Assembly (NCBI GenBank): GCA_029071285.1
Contig: JAIEAS010000097.1
Coordinates: 1 to 16,830, forward strand
DNA from: Clostridia bacterium
GTDB lineage: Bacteria > Bacillota > Clostridia > Christensenellales > Borkfalkiaceae
DNA: 16,830 nt
Direction of reading: 5' to 3'
Positions 5,781 through 13,753 of the stretch are shown here, one piece after another. The notes beneath the pieces are model-generated. The model saw only the letters and a list, made by a program, of their open reading frames with translations, did not search any database and was not told the origin of the DNA. How positions within the stretch are numbered: the first letter of the stretch is position 1; every line of letters starts with the position of its first letter. The translations under genes were made by a program, and so were the position numbers.

Positions 5781-7160
5781 TTATTTAAGGAAGCCTTTGT
5801 AATTCTTCATCATCAGCTGCGATTCAAGCTGTTTATCGAGCTCGAGCGCAACCGAAACTACGATAAGAATACCCGTGGTAGAGAATACCGACAGAAGCTG
5901 CGTATCCGTGCCGAGGTTGAGGCTTGTTACCACCATTGAAAGTATGGAAGGTATAAACGCAACCAGCGACAGATAAATCGCGCCGAAAAGGGTAATTCTG
6001 TTGGAAATTTTCTTTAAATAATCCGCGGTCGGTCTGCCGGGGCGGATGCCCTGAATGAAGCCGCCGTTTTGCTGTATGGTCTTTGAAACGTCCTCGGGGT
6101 TGAACTGCATCGACTGATAGAAGAACGAGAACGCGAATATCAGCACGCACAGAACGACCATATATATAAGCTGTCCGTACCAGTAGGGCGACGAACCCGA
6201 GAACCAGTTGGTAATGTTGGTGTTTGCCGTGCTGGTGGGCCAGAACAAGCTTATAATCATCTGGGGGAAGGAAATGAGCGCGAACGCGAATATCAGAGGC
6301 ATAACGCCCGAACCCGATATTCTGATGGGAATGACCGACGACTGACCGCCGTACATTCTTCTGCCCTTAACCTGCTTTGCATACTGCACGGGAATTCTTC
6401 TTTCCGACAGGTCTACCGCGACTATCGCAACGAATTCCAGAACGGTGAGTATTACGAAGCCTAAAAGCTCCCAAAGATTTGCCGTGCCGTATTCGCCGTA
6501 CTGACCTATTCCAAACGTACCCAAAAACTTATGGAGTATTGTAAGTCCTGCCGTAGACAGAATACCTATAAAGATTATAAGCGAAATGCCGTTTGAAACG
6601 CCGTACTCGGTAATTCTTTCACCTATCCACATAACGAGCATTGCGCCCGCGGTGTAAACAACGGTGAGGAAAATTCCCGCCATCCAGGTTGCACCCTTAT
6701 CGCTTACCGCGCCTATTGCGCCGCCGCCGAAGAGGTTGAGCTTGAAAGCTCCGCTCTGTACACCGAAGTTTACGACGATACCGATAGCCTGCGCAATTGC
6801 AAGCGCGATAGTTACGTAACGGGTAATCTGCGCAATCTTTTTTCTGCCTTCCTCGCCCTGCTTTGAAAGTCTTTCAAGCGCGGGAATACCTACGGTCAAC
6901 AGCTGAATGATAATCGACGCGTTGATATAGGGGCTGATACCCAGTGCAAACAGGGTTGCGTTTGCGAGCGAGCCGCCCGTTATACTTGATAAAATAGTAA
7001 GGAAGTCGTTCTTACCTATCTCCTCGCTAAAGGTGACAACGTCTATCCCGGGTACCGGGATATAGCATCCCAGTCTGAAAATAAGGAGCAAAAGAAGTGT
7101 CCACCAAATCTTTTTTCTTATTTCCTTGACCTTAAAACAATTTTTAATTGTTTCGAACAT
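5781..7160 (-). CDS. secY: SecY preprotein translocase channel
   Basis: SecY is the membrane pore through which unfolded proteins are exported or inserted. The 459 residues give about ten hydrophobic segments, beginning at about 19–35 (WWTLLLLLIFRLGCYIPVPG). Family signatures include PYINASIIIQLLTVGIPALE, the cytosolic loop RRIPVQYAKQVKGRRMYGGQ and QFNPEDVSKTIQQNGGFIQG. Length is at the upper end of normal. Its ATG at 7160 follows GAGG six bases upstream, and a hairpin (7175–7189) lies in the 38-bp gap after rplO. Position rplO-secY-adk is standard for spc in Bacillota. Confidence 0.99.
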   Translation of the reverse strand: MFETIKNCFKVKEIRKKIWWTLLLLLIFRLGCYIPVPGIDVVTFSEEIGKNDFLTILSSITGGSLANATLFALGISPYINASIIIQLLTVGIPALERLSKQGEEGRKKIAQITRYVTIALAIAQAIGIVVNFGVQSGAFKLNLFGGGAIGAVSDKGATWMAGIFLTVVYTAGAMLVMWIGERITEYGVSNGISLIIFIGILSTAGLTILHKFLGTFGIGQYGEYGTANLWELLGFVILTVLEFVAIVAVDLSERRIPVQYAKQVKGRRMYGGQSSVIPIRISGSGVMPLIFAFALISFPQMIISLFWPTSTANTNITNWFSGSSPYWYGQLIYMVVLCVLIFAFSFFYQSMQFNPEDVSKTIQQNGGFIQGIRPGRPTADYLKKISNRITLFGAIYLSLVAFIPSILSMVVTSLNLGTDTQLLSVFSTTGILIVVSVALELDKQLESQLMMKNYKGFLK

Positions 7161-7174
7161 TTTTGCCTCACAAT

Positions 7175-7189
7175 CGCACTTTCAGTGCG
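7175..7189. other. Small hairpin between rplO and secY
   Basis: CGCACT (7175–7180) and AGTGCG (7184–7189) pair perfectly over a TTC loop; ACAA (7170–7173) and TTGT (7194–7197) could extend it through an internal loop. It ends just before the secY ribosome binding site. There is no U-run, so it is not a terminator; it could be an mRNA-stability or spacing element. Confidence 0.4.
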
Positions 7190-7198
7190 GGAGTTGTT

Positions 7199-7648
7199 TT
7201 ATTCTGCGATTTCTGCTTTGCCGCCTGCTTTCTCGATTGCGGCCTTAGCCGTTTCGGAGAATTTTGCAGCCTTTACGGTGAGGGCAACTTTAAGCTCGCC
7301 CTTGCCGAGCACTTTAAGTCCTGCCGAGTTTTTAACCTGCTTTGCAAGGTTGTTCTTCGAAACGTATTCGAAGTCTACTACCGTGCCTGCGGGAAGCTTT
7401 TCAAGCTGGCTTAAATTTACAATCGTGTAGCTGGTTGCCCACTTGTTGTGGAAACCGCGCTTGGGAACGCGCCTCGAAAGGGGCATCTGACCGCCCTCGA
7501 AACCGGGACGGACGCCGCCGCCCGAACGCGCCCACTGACCTTTATGACCCTTGCCCGAAGTCTTGCCGTGGCCGGAGCCGATGCCCCTGCCAAGTCTTTT
7601 TACGGACGAGGTTGCGCCCTCTGCGGGCGATAAAGTATCTATTCTCAT
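7199..7648 (-). CDS. rplO: Large-subunit ribosomal protein L15
   Basis: L15 is a 50S assembly protein with a long basic N-terminal extension that winds into 23S rRNA. That extension is plain here (KRLGRGIGSGHGKTSGKGHK, then FEGGQMPLSRRVPKRGFHNK), followed by the globular domain with LKVLGKGELKVALTVKAAKF. The 149 residues are typical. The start ATG at 7648 is 2 bp after the rpmD stop; its GGAAGGAAAG binding site lies within the rpmD end. It precedes secY. Confidence 0.99.
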   Translation of the reverse strand: MRIDTLSPAEGATSSVKRLGRGIGSGHGKTSGKGHKGQWARSGGGVRPGFEGGQMPLSRRVPKRGFHNKWATSYTIVNLSQLEKLPAGTVVDFEYVSKNNLAKQVKNSAGLKVLGKGELKVALTVKAAKFSETAKAAIEKAGGKAEIAE

Positions 7649-7650
7649 AA

Positions 7651-7830
7651 TTACTTTCCTTCCTTTTCTGTTTTGAGAAGGTATCCTACCTTTTTAATCT
7701 GTCCCAAAACGGCGGGTGTTTCTTCAAAGGTCTTTGACTGACCGATTTTTCTGAGTCCCAACGCTTCAACGGTAGCTTTTACCGTCTTGGTTTCGTTGGA
7801 AAAGCTTTTAATTAAAGTAACCTTTATCAT
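7651..7830 (-). CDS. rpmD: Large-subunit ribosomal protein L30
   Basis: This 59-codon gene encodes the small bacterial L30, a 50S surface protein. It begins MIKVTLIKSFSNETKTVKAT, continues with the family-typical EALGLRKIGQSKTFEETPAV and LGQIKKVGYLL, and ends TEKEGK. It fills the gap between rpsE and rplO exactly where L30 belongs. GGAGG lies eight bases before the ATG, and the stop is 2 bp before the rplO start. The length matches the usual 58–60 residues. Confidence 0.98.
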   Translation of the reverse strand: MIKVTLIKSFSNETKTVKATVEALGLRKIGQSKTFEETPAVLGQIKKVGYLLKTEKEGK

Positions 7831-7844
7831 CTTTCAGCCCTCCG

Positions 7845-8378
7845 TTATACTAATTCCTCAACGCTCTTGCCGCGCGCCTTTGCAACGTCCTCGGGGGACA
7901 TAAGGTCAAATAAGCCGCAGATAGCCGCTTTTACGCAGTTGATGGGGTTGGAAGTGCCGTGGGATTTGGTTCTTACGTCCTTAACTCCCGCTGCTTCCAT
8001 AACCGCACGGACGGGACCGCCGGCAATAACGCCGGTACCTTCGGCTGCGGGCATCATAAGAACGAAGCCTCTGCCGAACACGCCCTGAATGGTGTGGGGA
8101 ATTGAAGTGCCCTGTAAGTTTACCTTGCGCATATTCTTTTTAGCCTGCGTGGTAGCCTTTTCAATAGCTTCGGGAACTTCTTTGGACTTGCCCATTCCGT
8201 AGCCTACCGAGCCGTTGCCGTCGCCGACTACGACCAAAGCCGCAAAACGCATATTTCTGCCGCCTTTAACGGTCTTGGTTACGCGGTTTACCTGTATGAG
8301 CTTTTTGATGAGTCCGTCGTCTTCCTGTCTGCGTCTGTCGTTCTGTCTTCTTGCAGGTCTCTGATTTTTTTCTTCCAT
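7845..8378 (-). CDS. rpsE: Small-subunit ribosomal protein S5
   Basis: S5 lies at the mRNA entry side of the 30S and influences decoding fidelity. Residues about 23–90 form the N-terminal double-stranded-RNA-binding-like domain ([40 protein letters not shown]). The C-terminal domain carries [20 protein letters not shown] and [18 protein letters not shown]. The 177 residues have a slightly long, Arg/Gln-rich N-terminus (residues 1–22), a common variation. AAGGAG precedes the ATG at 8378; rplR lies 10 bp upstream. Confidence 0.99.
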   Translation of the reverse strand: MEEKNQRPARRQNDRRRQEDDGLIKKLIQVNRVTKTVKGGRNMRFAALVVVGDGNGSVGYGMGKSKEVPEAIEKATTQAKKNMRKVNLQGTSIPHTIQGVFGRGFVLMMPAAEGTGVIAGGPVRAVMEAAGVKDVRTKSHGTSNPINCVKAAICGLFDLMSPEDVAKARGKSVEELV

Positions 8379-8388
8379 GTTAAGCTCC

Positions 8389-8757
8389 TTAGAAATTGAG
8401 TCCGGCTTCTCTTGCGCCGTCCGCCAATGCCTGAACGCGTCCCGTGTAGAGGTAGCCGCCTCTGTCGAATACTACGTTCTTGATGCCCTTTTTAAGCGCC
8501 TTTTCGGCAAGCTTTTTGCCGACCGTCTTAGCGGCATCGGTTTTGTTGAGTTTTGCGATAGCGGTCTTCACGTCCTTTTCAAGGGTGGAAGCCGAGCAAA
8601 GGGTTACGCCCTTCGTATCGTCGATAACCTGCACGTAAATGTGGTTAAGACTTCTGTAAACGCTCAAACGGGGAGTTTCCGCAGTGCCGACAACCTTTTT
8701 TCTTACTCTCGTATGGCGGCGCTGTCTTTCCTTGTTTTTGTCTATCTTATTAATCAT
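8389..8757 (-). CDS. rplR: Large-subunit ribosomal protein L18
   Basis: L18 binds 5S rRNA in the central protuberance together with L5. The basic N-terminus ([20 protein letters not shown]), [19 protein letters not shown] and the terminal [26 protein letters not shown] identify it. The 122 residues are normal. The ATG at 8757 has GGAGG six bases upstream. The 64-bp gap before it, after rplF, is taken up by two consecutive hairpins. Confidence 0.99.
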   Translation of the reverse strand: MINKIDKNKERQRRHTRVRKKVVGTAETPRLSVYRSLNHIYVQVIDDTKGVTLCSASTLEKDVKTAIAKLNKTDAAKTVGKKLAEKALKKGIKNVVFDRGGYLYTGRVQALADGAREAGLNF

Positions 8758-8772
8758 AATAAACCTCCGAGC

Positions 8773-8820
8773 AATTAACCGCAGCTTTTGCGGTAATTCC
8801 TTCTCTTGATTTCAAGAGAA
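8773..8820. other. Two consecutive hairpins between rplF and rplR
   Basis: The first in transcription order is TTCTCTTG-N4-CAAGAGAA (8801–8820), a perfect 8-bp stem one base after the rplF stop. The second is ACCGCA-N5-TGCGGT (8778–8794), extendable through one bulged A to AATT on both sides (8773–8798). Neither is followed by a clear U-run. Together they occupy almost the whole gap up to the rplR binding site. A processing, stability or regulatory role is possible; none can be assigned from sequence. Confidence 0.5.
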
Positions 8821-8821
8821 A

Positions 8822-9370
8822 TTACTTCTTGCCCTTGCCTCCCGTCTTGCCTTCCTTACGCTCGATTACTTCGTCCTTGTAGGCGATGCCGTAACCGTGG
8901 TAGGGTTCGGGAATTCTTATTTTACGGATGTCCGCGGCAACCTGACCTACAAGAGTCTTGTCGATGCCCGAAACGACTATCTCGTTGGGGTTGGGGCAGT
9001 CGATTTTAATGCCTGCGGGTTCGGTGAAGTCAACGGGGTGTGAAAAGCCTACGTTGAGTACGACTTTGTTGCCCTGCTTTGCAACCTTCCAGCCGACGCC
9101 GTTTACTTTCAGCGACTTGGAATAGCCTTCGGATACGCCGACGACCATATTGTGCAGAAGCGCGCGGTACAAACCGTGTTTTGCGTCAACGCCGTCGCCC
9201 TCGCCGGTCTTTACGACGTGAGCTTCGGTGCCTTCAACTTTGATATCGATTTTCCCGACAACCTCCTGGGTGAGCGTGCCCTTCGAGCCTTTAACGGTCA
9301 GAAGTCCGTTTTCGAAGGTGATTGAAACGCCTGCGGGAATACTTACGGGTAATTTACCTATTCTTGACAT
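8822..9370 (-). CDS. rplF: Large-subunit ribosomal protein L6
   Basis: L6 binds 23S rRNA near the sarcin-ricin loop and the factor-binding site. The 182 residues contain the two repeated L6 folds: the first from SRIGKLPVSIPAGVSITFE, the second from about residue 90 with YSKSLKVNGVGWKVAKQGNK. The signature PEPYHGYGIAYKDEVIERKE near the end binds rRNA, followed by a Lys/Gly tail. GGAGGT lies eight bases before the ATG. It follows rpsH as is standard. Confidence 0.99.
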   Translation of the reverse strand: MSRIGKLPVSIPAGVSITFENGLLTVKGSKGTLTQEVVGKIDIKVEGTEAHVVKTGEGDGVDAKHGLYRALLHNMVVGVSEGYSKSLKVNGVGWKVAKQGNKVVLNVGFSHPVDFTEPAGIKIDCPNPNEIVVSGIDKTLVGQVAADIRKIRIPEPYHGYGIAYKDEVIERKEGKTGGKGKK

Positions 9371-9383
9371 AGTTTCTTACCTC

Positions 9384-9776
9384 CTACCAGATGTAGCAAA
9401 GCACTTCGCCGCCAACGTTTGCGGCTTTTGCCTGCTTGTCTGTCATAATTCCTTTGTTAGTGGAAACTATCGCGATGCCGAGACCGTTTAAAACCTTGGG
9501 CATATTTTCAACGCCTGCATACGAGCGCAAACCGGGCTTGGATACCCTTTTAAGTCCGTTGATAACCGACTTATTTTTGCCCGCGTATTTGAGGGTAATC
9601 TGAATTACGCCGTTGTAGCCGTCCTCGACAAGCTTGTAGTCGGCGATGTAGCCTTCGTCAAGCATAATCTTGGCAATAGCTTTCTTCATATTGGATGAGG
9701 GAACCTCAACCGTGTCTTTATTTACCATAATCGCATTTCTGATGCGAGTGAGCATATCTGCTATAGGATCTGTCAT
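9384..9776 (-). CDS. rpsH: Small-subunit ribosomal protein S8
   Basis: S8 binds helix 21 of 16S rRNA early in 30S assembly; in E. coli it also represses spc-operon translation. The 130 residues begin [20 protein letters not shown] and end with the conserved [19 protein letters not shown] and GGEVLCYIW. The latter region holds the Ser-Thr-Asn-Lys RNA-binding loop. AGAGG lies before the ATG at 9776. No S8-type target site was recognised in the neighbouring mRNA by eye. Confidence 0.99.
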   Translation of the reverse strand: MTDPIADMLTRIRNAIMVNKDTVEVPSSNMKKAIAKIMLDEGYIADYKLVEDGYNGVIQITLKYAGKNKSVINGLKRVSKPGLRSYAGVENMPKVLNGLGIAIVSTNKGIMTDKQAKAANVGGEVLCYIW

Positions 9777-9789
9777 ATCTTCTTACCTC

Positions 9790-9975
9790 TTACCAACTTG
9801 ATTTCTTGACGCCGGGGATTTGTCCCTTGTAAGCAAGGTTTCTGAAACAGATACGGCATACTCCGTACTTGCGGAGAACGGCGTGGGGACGTCCGCAGAT
9901 GGAACATCTCGTGTACGCTCTCGTGGAGTATTTGGCAGGTTTTTGCTGCTTGTTTATCATTGCTTTCTTTGCCAT
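9790..9975 (-). CDS. rpsZ: Small-subunit ribosomal protein S14, zinc type (type Z)
   Basis: This 61-residue S14 is the short, zinc-binding form that sits in the 30S head. The four cysteines are C24, C27, C40 and C43 ([30 protein letters not shown]). The zinc-free form is about 90–100 residues and lacks them. The gene lies between rplE and rpsH in the primary spc position. AAGGAG precedes the ATG. Organisms with this form often have a zinc-independent paralog elsewhere, not visible here. Confidence 0.99.
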   Translation of the reverse strand: MAKKAMINKQQKPAKYSTRAYTRCSICGRPHAVLRKYGVCRICFRNLAYKGQIPGVKKSSW

Positions 9976-9986
9976 AATTTCTCTCC

Positions 9987-10550
9987 TTACTTCTTGAAGG
10001 GCATACCCATTGCCCTTAAAAGCTCTCTTGCTTCTTCATCCGTTTTGGCGGTTGTTACGAAGCATATGTCCATACCTCTTATCTTTTCAACCTGATCATA
10101 CTGGATTTCGGGGAAGATAAGCTGTTCTTTAACACCCATGCAGTAGTTGCCCTTGCCGTCGAAGCTGTCTGCGGGAACGCCGCGGAAGTCGCGCACGCGG
10201 GGCAGTGCGATGGAAACGAACTTGTCGTAGAAGTCGTACATCATCTGTCCGCGGAGGGTTACCTTCAAGCCGATGGGCATACCTTCGCGCACTTTGAAGT
10301 TTGCGACAGACTTTTTAGCCTTGCAGAGAACGGGCTGCTGTCCGGTAATCTGCTTCATTTCGTTTTGCGCAATCTGAATGGACTTTGCGTTGTCCTTAAT
10401 GTCGCCGAGACCCGAGCTCAATACTATTTTAACAAGCTTGGGAACCTGCATCGGATTTTTGTATCCGAACTTTTTGGTGAGGGCGGGGACTACGTTTTTG
10501 TCGTAATTTTCAACGACTCTCGATTTGTAAACTTTTTCGTTGCTCTTCAT
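9987..10550 (-). CDS. rplE: Large-subunit ribosomal protein L5
   Basis: L5 binds 5S rRNA and contacts P-site tRNA in the central protuberance. Signatures include [20 protein letters not shown], the loop [27 protein letters not shown], and [20 protein letters not shown]. The 187 residues are a few longer than usual (about 179) because of the N-terminus. The ATG at 10550 is preceded by AAGGAGAGG; rplX lies 11 bp upstream. Confidence 0.99.
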   Translation of the reverse strand: MKSNEKVYKSRVVENYDKNVVPALTKKFGYKNPMQVPKLVKIVLSSGLGDIKDNAKSIQIAQNEMKQITGQQPVLCKAKKSVANFKVREGMPIGLKVTLRGQMMYDFYDKFVSIALPRVRDFRGVPADSFDGKGNYCMGVKEQLIFPEIQYDQVEKIRGMDICFVTTAKTDEEARELLRAMGMPFKK

Positions 10551-10561
10551 ATGCCCTCTCC

Positions 10562-10990
10562 TTATTCTGCCTTATCCTCGGATTCGGGCTTTGCTTCGCC
10601 CTCTTCCTTCTTGGCGCGCTTTCTTACACGCTTGGGAGCAGCCTCACTCTTTGCGGCTTTGGTTGCCTTGCCGGTGTAAGCCTTGTCAAGTCCTGTGCCG
10701 CACTTGGGGCAGACTCTGTGCTTTTTGCCTTCTTCCACGTTATACTTAACGCGGACTGCCTTCGAGCACGCGGGGCAAACCACCATAACGTTTGAAACGT
10801 TAAGGGGCGCTTCGATATCGACTATCTGCGATACCTCGTTGCCGCGTCTTGCTTTCTTTGATTTTTTGTGGATGTTTACGCCTTCCACGGTTACCGTACC
10901 GTTTTTGGGTGACGCCGCAATTACTTTGCCTTGCTTGCCCGCATACTTACCGGTAATAACCAATACGTTATCGTTAACTTTTACGTTCAT
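10562..10990 (-). CDS. rplX: Large-subunit ribosomal protein L24 with zinc-ribbon and basic/acidic tail
   Basis: L24 is one of the first proteins to bind 23S rRNA and sits at the tunnel exit. Residues about 3–35 are the KOW motif ([20 protein letters not shown]). Residues about 70–98 carry two Cys pairs (C72, C75, C94, C97), a zinc-ribbon feature known in part of the family. From about residue 103 to 142 there is an extra low-complexity tail rich in Lys, Ala, Arg and Glu, so the protein exceeds the usual length of about 100–110. AAGGAGAG precedes the ATG. The tail is probably disordered and may contact rRNA or exit-site factors; that is inference. Confidence 0.98.
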   Translation of the reverse strand: MNVKVNDNVLVITGKYAGKQGKVIAASPKNGTVTVEGVNIHKKSKKARRGNEVSQIVDIEAPLNVSNVMVVCPACSKAVRVKYNVEEGKKHRVCPKCGTGLDKAYTGKATKAAKSEAAPKRVRKRAKKEEGEAKPESEDKAE

Positions 10991-11000
10991 AGTTCTCTCC

Positions 11001-11369
11001 TTAAAGTACTTCGGGTGCGAGGGAGATTATCTTCATATAGTTTTTCTCTCTCAATTCTCTTGCAATCGGTCCAAAGATACGCGTGCCGCGGGGTTCTTTG
11101 TTGTTTCCGATTATAACTGCTGCGTTGTCGTCGAAGGAAATGTAAGTTCCGTCGTCGCGTCTGATACCCTTGCTGGTACGAACGATTACCGCTTTAACAA
11201 CTTCGCCTTTTTTAACCGCGCCGCCGGGGGTTGCGGTCTTGACGGAGCATACGATAACGTCGCCGATGTTTGCGGTCTTTCTGAACGAGCCGCCCAACAC
11301 CTTAATACACATAAGCTCTTTCGCGCCGCTGTTGTCGGCTGCTTTAAGCCTGGTCTGGGGTTGTATCAT
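11001..11369 (-). CDS. rplN: Large-subunit ribosomal protein L14
   Basis: L14 lies at the subunit interface and forms bridges to 16S rRNA. The 122 residues begin [20 protein letters not shown], contain the signature [20 protein letters not shown] with [19 protein letters not shown], and end [20 protein letters not shown]. It is fully typical. The ATG is preceded by AGGAGAG. Upstream is an unusually long 124-bp gap after rpsQ, occupied by a structured element (11407–11483). Confidence 0.99.
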   Translation of the reverse strand: MIQPQTRLKAADNSGAKELMCIKVLGGSFRKTANIGDVIVCSVKTATPGGAVKKGEVVKAVIVRTSKGIRRDDGTYISFDDNAAVIIGNNKEPRGTRIFGPIARELREKNYMKIISLAPEVL

Positions 11370-11406
11370 ATAATATCTCTCCTATTATGTTTTTACTTAC
11401 AACTGT

Positions 11407-11483
11407 GACAGAGGATTGCGCCGCGTCCACATAAGCGGGGAGAGTGCCCCGCCCTCCATTGAAGGCTGTAACGCAATCGTGTC
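11407..11483. other. Structured intergenic element between rpsQ and rplN
   Basis: The outer arms GATTGCG (11414–11420) and CGCAATC (11472–11478) pair perfectly and extend through a small internal loop by GACA (11407–11410) with TGTC (11480–11483). Inside, GCGGGG (11435–11440) and CCCCGC (11447–11452) form a GC hairpin with a 6-base loop; a weak third stem involves CCT/AGG near 11453–11465. No U-run follows, and about 37 bases remain before rplN. It is either a cis-acting RNA or an inserted palindromic repeat. It matches no r-protein leader that I can recognise. Confidence 0.55.
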
Positions 11484-11493
11484 CTTATAAAAA

Positions 11494-11751
11494 TTATTTT
11501 GCTTTTTCGATTATCTCAGCCACGCGCCAGTTCTTATCTTTGGAAAGTTTGCGTGTTTCGACTATTCTTACGGTATCGCCCTCGCCGCACTCGTTCTTTT
11601 CGTCGTGCGCCTTGAAGCGGGTTGTCTTGGTTATGGTCTTTTTATAGAGGGGATGTTTGGACTTTTCGATTACGGCAACGACTACCGTTTTGTCCATTTT
11701 GTCGGATACGACGATACCCACTCTCTCTTTACGAAGATTTCTCTCTTCCAT
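11494..11751 (-). CDS. rpsQ: Small-subunit ribosomal protein S17
   Basis: S17 binds 16S rRNA in the 30S body during early assembly. The 85 residues form an OB fold: [20 protein letters not shown], the loop [20 protein letters not shown] and the signature [20 protein letters not shown]. Length is typical. AAGGAGAG lies before the ATG at 11751; rpmC lies 12 bp upstream. It is followed by the long structured gap before rplN. Confidence 0.99.
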   Translation of the reverse strand: MEERNLRKERVGIVVSDKMDKTVVVAVIEKSKHPLYKKTITKTTRFKAHDEKNECGEGDTVRIVETRKLSKDKNWRVAEIIEKAK

Positions 11752-11763
11752 TGCTTTCTCTCC

Positions 11764-11958
11764 TTACGCCTTTAACTGTCTTGCGCGAATCTCGGTGTTG
11801 ACTCTTGCAATGTCCTTTTTAACGAGGTTGATGGACAGCGGGTTTTCGAGCTGTCCGCTTGCATGGCGGAAACGGAGATTGAAAAGCTCGGTCTTTAACT
11901 CCTGAAGCTTTTTAACGAGCTCTTCTTCGTTTAAATTCTTTATTTCCTTAGCCTTCAT
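11764..11958 (-). CDS. rpmC: Large-subunit ribosomal protein L29
   Basis: L29 is a two-helix protein at the tunnel exit that helps dock trigger factor and SRP. The start chosen is the ATG at 11958, giving 64 residues beginning [20 protein letters not shown], the canonical opening. An in-frame GTG three codons upstream (11967) would add only three residues. The conserved [20 protein letters not shown] confirms the family. With the ATG start the gene overlaps the end of rplP by 11 bp; GGTGAGG lies a few bases upstream within rplP. Confidence 0.97.
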   Translation of the reverse strand: MKAKEIKNLNEEELVKKLQELKTELFNLRFRHASGQLENPLSINLVKKDIARVNTEIRARQLKA

Positions 11959-12382
11959 TAGCCTCACCGCCTTCTTCTACTTTCTTCACAAACTTGCATT
12001 TAACGGGCAGTTTGTGACTTGCAAGACGCATAGCTTCCCTTGCGATTTCTTCGGTTACGCCCGACATTTCGAACATAACTCTGCCGGGTTTTACAACCGC
12101 TACCCAGTACTCAACCGAGCCTTTACCAGAACCCATACGGGTTTCGGCGGGCTTTTTGGTGATGGGCTTATGAGGGAAAATATCTATCCAGACCTTGCCA
12201 CCGCGCTTGATGAATCTGGTCATTGCGATACGGGCAGCTTCTATCTGGTTAGAAGTTATCCACGCGCACTCTTCGGAAACAAGTCCGTACTCGCCGTACG
12301 CAATTTTGTTGCCCTTCTGCGCCGAGCCCTTCATTCTGCCGCGGTGCTGTCTTCTTCTTTTTACTCTCTTGGGAATTAACAT
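11948..12382 (-). CDS. rplP: Large-subunit ribosomal protein L16
   Basis: L16 organises the A-site region of the 50S subunit. The 144 residues begin [20 protein letters not shown] and contain the signatures [20 protein letters not shown] and [29 protein letters not shown]. The length is about normal with a short acidic tail ([10 protein letters not shown]) that overlaps the start of rpmC. The stop of rpsC is 1 bp before the rplP ATG, so the two are coupled. Confidence 0.99.
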   Translation of the reverse strand: MLIPKRVKRRRQHRGRMKGSAQKGNKIAYGEYGLVSEECAWITSNQIEAARIAMTRFIKRGGKVWIDIFPHKPITKKPAETRMGSGKGSVEYWVAVVKPGRVMFEMSGVTEEIAREAMRLASHKLPVKCKFVKKVEEGGEANEG

Positions 12383-12383
12383 A

Positions 12384-13055
12384 TTATTCTTCGCCTCCGT
12401 CCGAGATTATCAGCTTTTTGCCGCCGGCAAGAACTTCGCCCTTGTAAATCCAGCACTTTACGCCCAACACGCCGAAGGTGGTGTGCGCTTCCGCAAAGCC
12501 GTAATCTATGTCCGCACGTATCGTCTGAAGGGGAATGGAGCCCTCGTGATAGCTTTCGCTGCCCGCGATTTCTCTGCCGTCGAGTCTGCCGCCCACGGTG
12601 ATTTTAACACCCTTGACGCCCGTCTTTGCAACCTTTGAAATCTGCTGCTTAACCGCTCTTCTGTACGATACACGCTTTTCAAGCTGCGCCGCAACAGATT
12701 CTGCGACGAGCTGCGCGTCCTGATCGATTTTTTCAATCTTGCGGACGTTGATAATGATTGCCTTGCCGCCCGTAAGCTTTGATAAATCCTTTTTAATAAC
12801 TTCTATTTCCGCGCCGGCTTTGCCGATAAGCACGCCGGGGCGTCCCGTATAGATGCCTACTTCAACTTTGTTTGCCGCTCTTACAACGGTAATCTTGCTG
12901 ATTGCCGCGTCGTAATACTTCTTTTTAATGAAGGTGCGGATTTCGTAGTCTTCTTTAATCTGCGAGCCAAAGTTCTTTTTATCGGCGTACCACTGGGTGT
13001 CCCAAGGCTTTATAACGCCAACTCTCAAACCGTGAGGATTAACTTTTTGTCCCAT
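12384..13055 (-). CDS. rpsC: Small-subunit ribosomal protein S3
   Basis: S3 lines the mRNA entry channel and contributes to helicase activity of the ribosome. The 223 residues begin [20 protein letters not shown]. The KH domain contains the GxxG loop in [17 protein letters not shown] (residues about 76–92), and the C-terminal domain has [20 protein letters not shown] and [20 protein letters not shown]. Length is typical. It lies between rplV and rplP, 11 bp after rplV. Confidence 0.99.
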   Translation of the reverse strand: MGQKVNPHGLRVGVIKPWDTQWYADKKNFGSQIKEDYEIRTFIKKKYYDAAISKITVVRAANKVEVGIYTGRPGVLIGKAGAEIEVIKKDLSKLTGGKAIIINVRKIEKIDQDAQLVAESVAAQLEKRVSYRRAVKQQISKVAKTGVKGVKITVGGRLDGREIAGSESYHEGSIPLQTIRADIDYGFAEAHTTFGVLGVKCWIYKGEVLAGGKKLIISDGGEE

Positions 13056-13066
13056 ACTTTTTCTCC

Positions 13067-13456
13067 TTAAACCTTCTTCGCGTCGAGTATTACGGTGACG
13101 TGGCTCGTTCTCTTCAAAATCGCATGTCCGCGTCCCTTGGAAACGGGCTGCATTCTCTTCAGGTGAGGACCGCCGTCCGCAAACGCTTCGGCAACTATCA
13201 AATCGCCTCTGTCCATGCCGTTGTTATGTTCTGCGTTAGCCGCTGCCGAAAGAAGAACTTTTTTAACTTCTTCGCTGCCGCCCTTGTTGCAATAGGTGAG
13301 TATCGCTTCCGCTTCGTCAACCGACTTGCCGCGGATGAGTGCGAGTACCGTTCTTACCTTGTAGGGGGAAAGTCTTAAATATTTCGCCGTTGCGTAAGGA
13401 CGCTTATCCTTAGTGGCGGCAATTTTTTCAACTTTTTTATTCATATTGCTTGCCAT
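13067..13456 (-). CDS. rplV: Large-subunit ribosomal protein L22
   Basis: L22 contacts all 23S rRNA domains and its beta-hairpin lines the exit tunnel. Identifying segments are ATAKYLRLSPYKVRTVLALI RGKSVDEA, the NAEHNNGMDRGDLIVAEAFA region, and the tunnel loop GGPHLKRMQPVSKGRGHAIL with the end KRTSHVTVIL. The ATG at 13456 gives 129 residues; a second ATG four codons in (MNKKVEK) is possible. The upstream neighbour rpsS ends 10 bp before. Confidence 0.98.
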   Translation of the reverse strand: MASNMNKKVEKIAATKDKRPYATAKYLRLSPYKVRTVLALIRGKSVDEAEAILTYCNKGGSEEVKKVLLSAAANAEHNNGMDRGDLIVAEAFADGGPHLKRMQPVSKGRGHAILKRTSHVTVILDAKKV

Positions 13457-13466
13457 AGTTCACTCC

Positions 13467-13739
13467 TTACTTCTTGGCGGTCTTTGCCGCGTGTCCCTTG
13501 AAGGTTCTGGTGGGAGCAAACTCGCCGAGCTTGCAGCCAACCATATCTTCGGTTACGTATACGGGAACGTGCTTTCTTCCGTCGTATACCGCTATCGTGT
13601 GCCCTACCATCTGGGGGAATATCGTCGTTGCCCTTGACCAAGTCTTTACGACTTTCTTTTCGCCGGCAGCGTTCATTGCTTCTATTCTTGACATCAGCCT
13701 TTCTTCGGCATAAGGTCCTTTCTTAACGCTTCTTGACAT
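13467..13739 (-). CDS. rpsS: Small-subunit ribosomal protein S19
   Basis: S19 lies in the 30S head next to S13. The 90 residues begin [20 protein letters not shown] and contain [40 protein letters not shown], followed by [15 protein letters not shown], all diagnostic. Length is standard. The ATG is preceded by GGAGGA and lies 14 bp after rplB. Confidence 0.99.
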   Translation of the reverse strand: MSRSVKKGPYAEERLMSRIEAMNAAGEKKVVKTWSRATTIFPQMVGHTIAVYDGRKHVPVYVTEDMVGCKLGEFAPTRTFKGHAAKTAKK

Positions 13740-13753
13740 TTTGCATTCCTCCT

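Noticed and set aside
11959..11967. GTG at 11967 as start of L29
   Set aside because: The ATG at 11958 gives the canonical L29 opening MKAKEI and is preceded by GGTGAGG; the GTG would add three unconserved residues.
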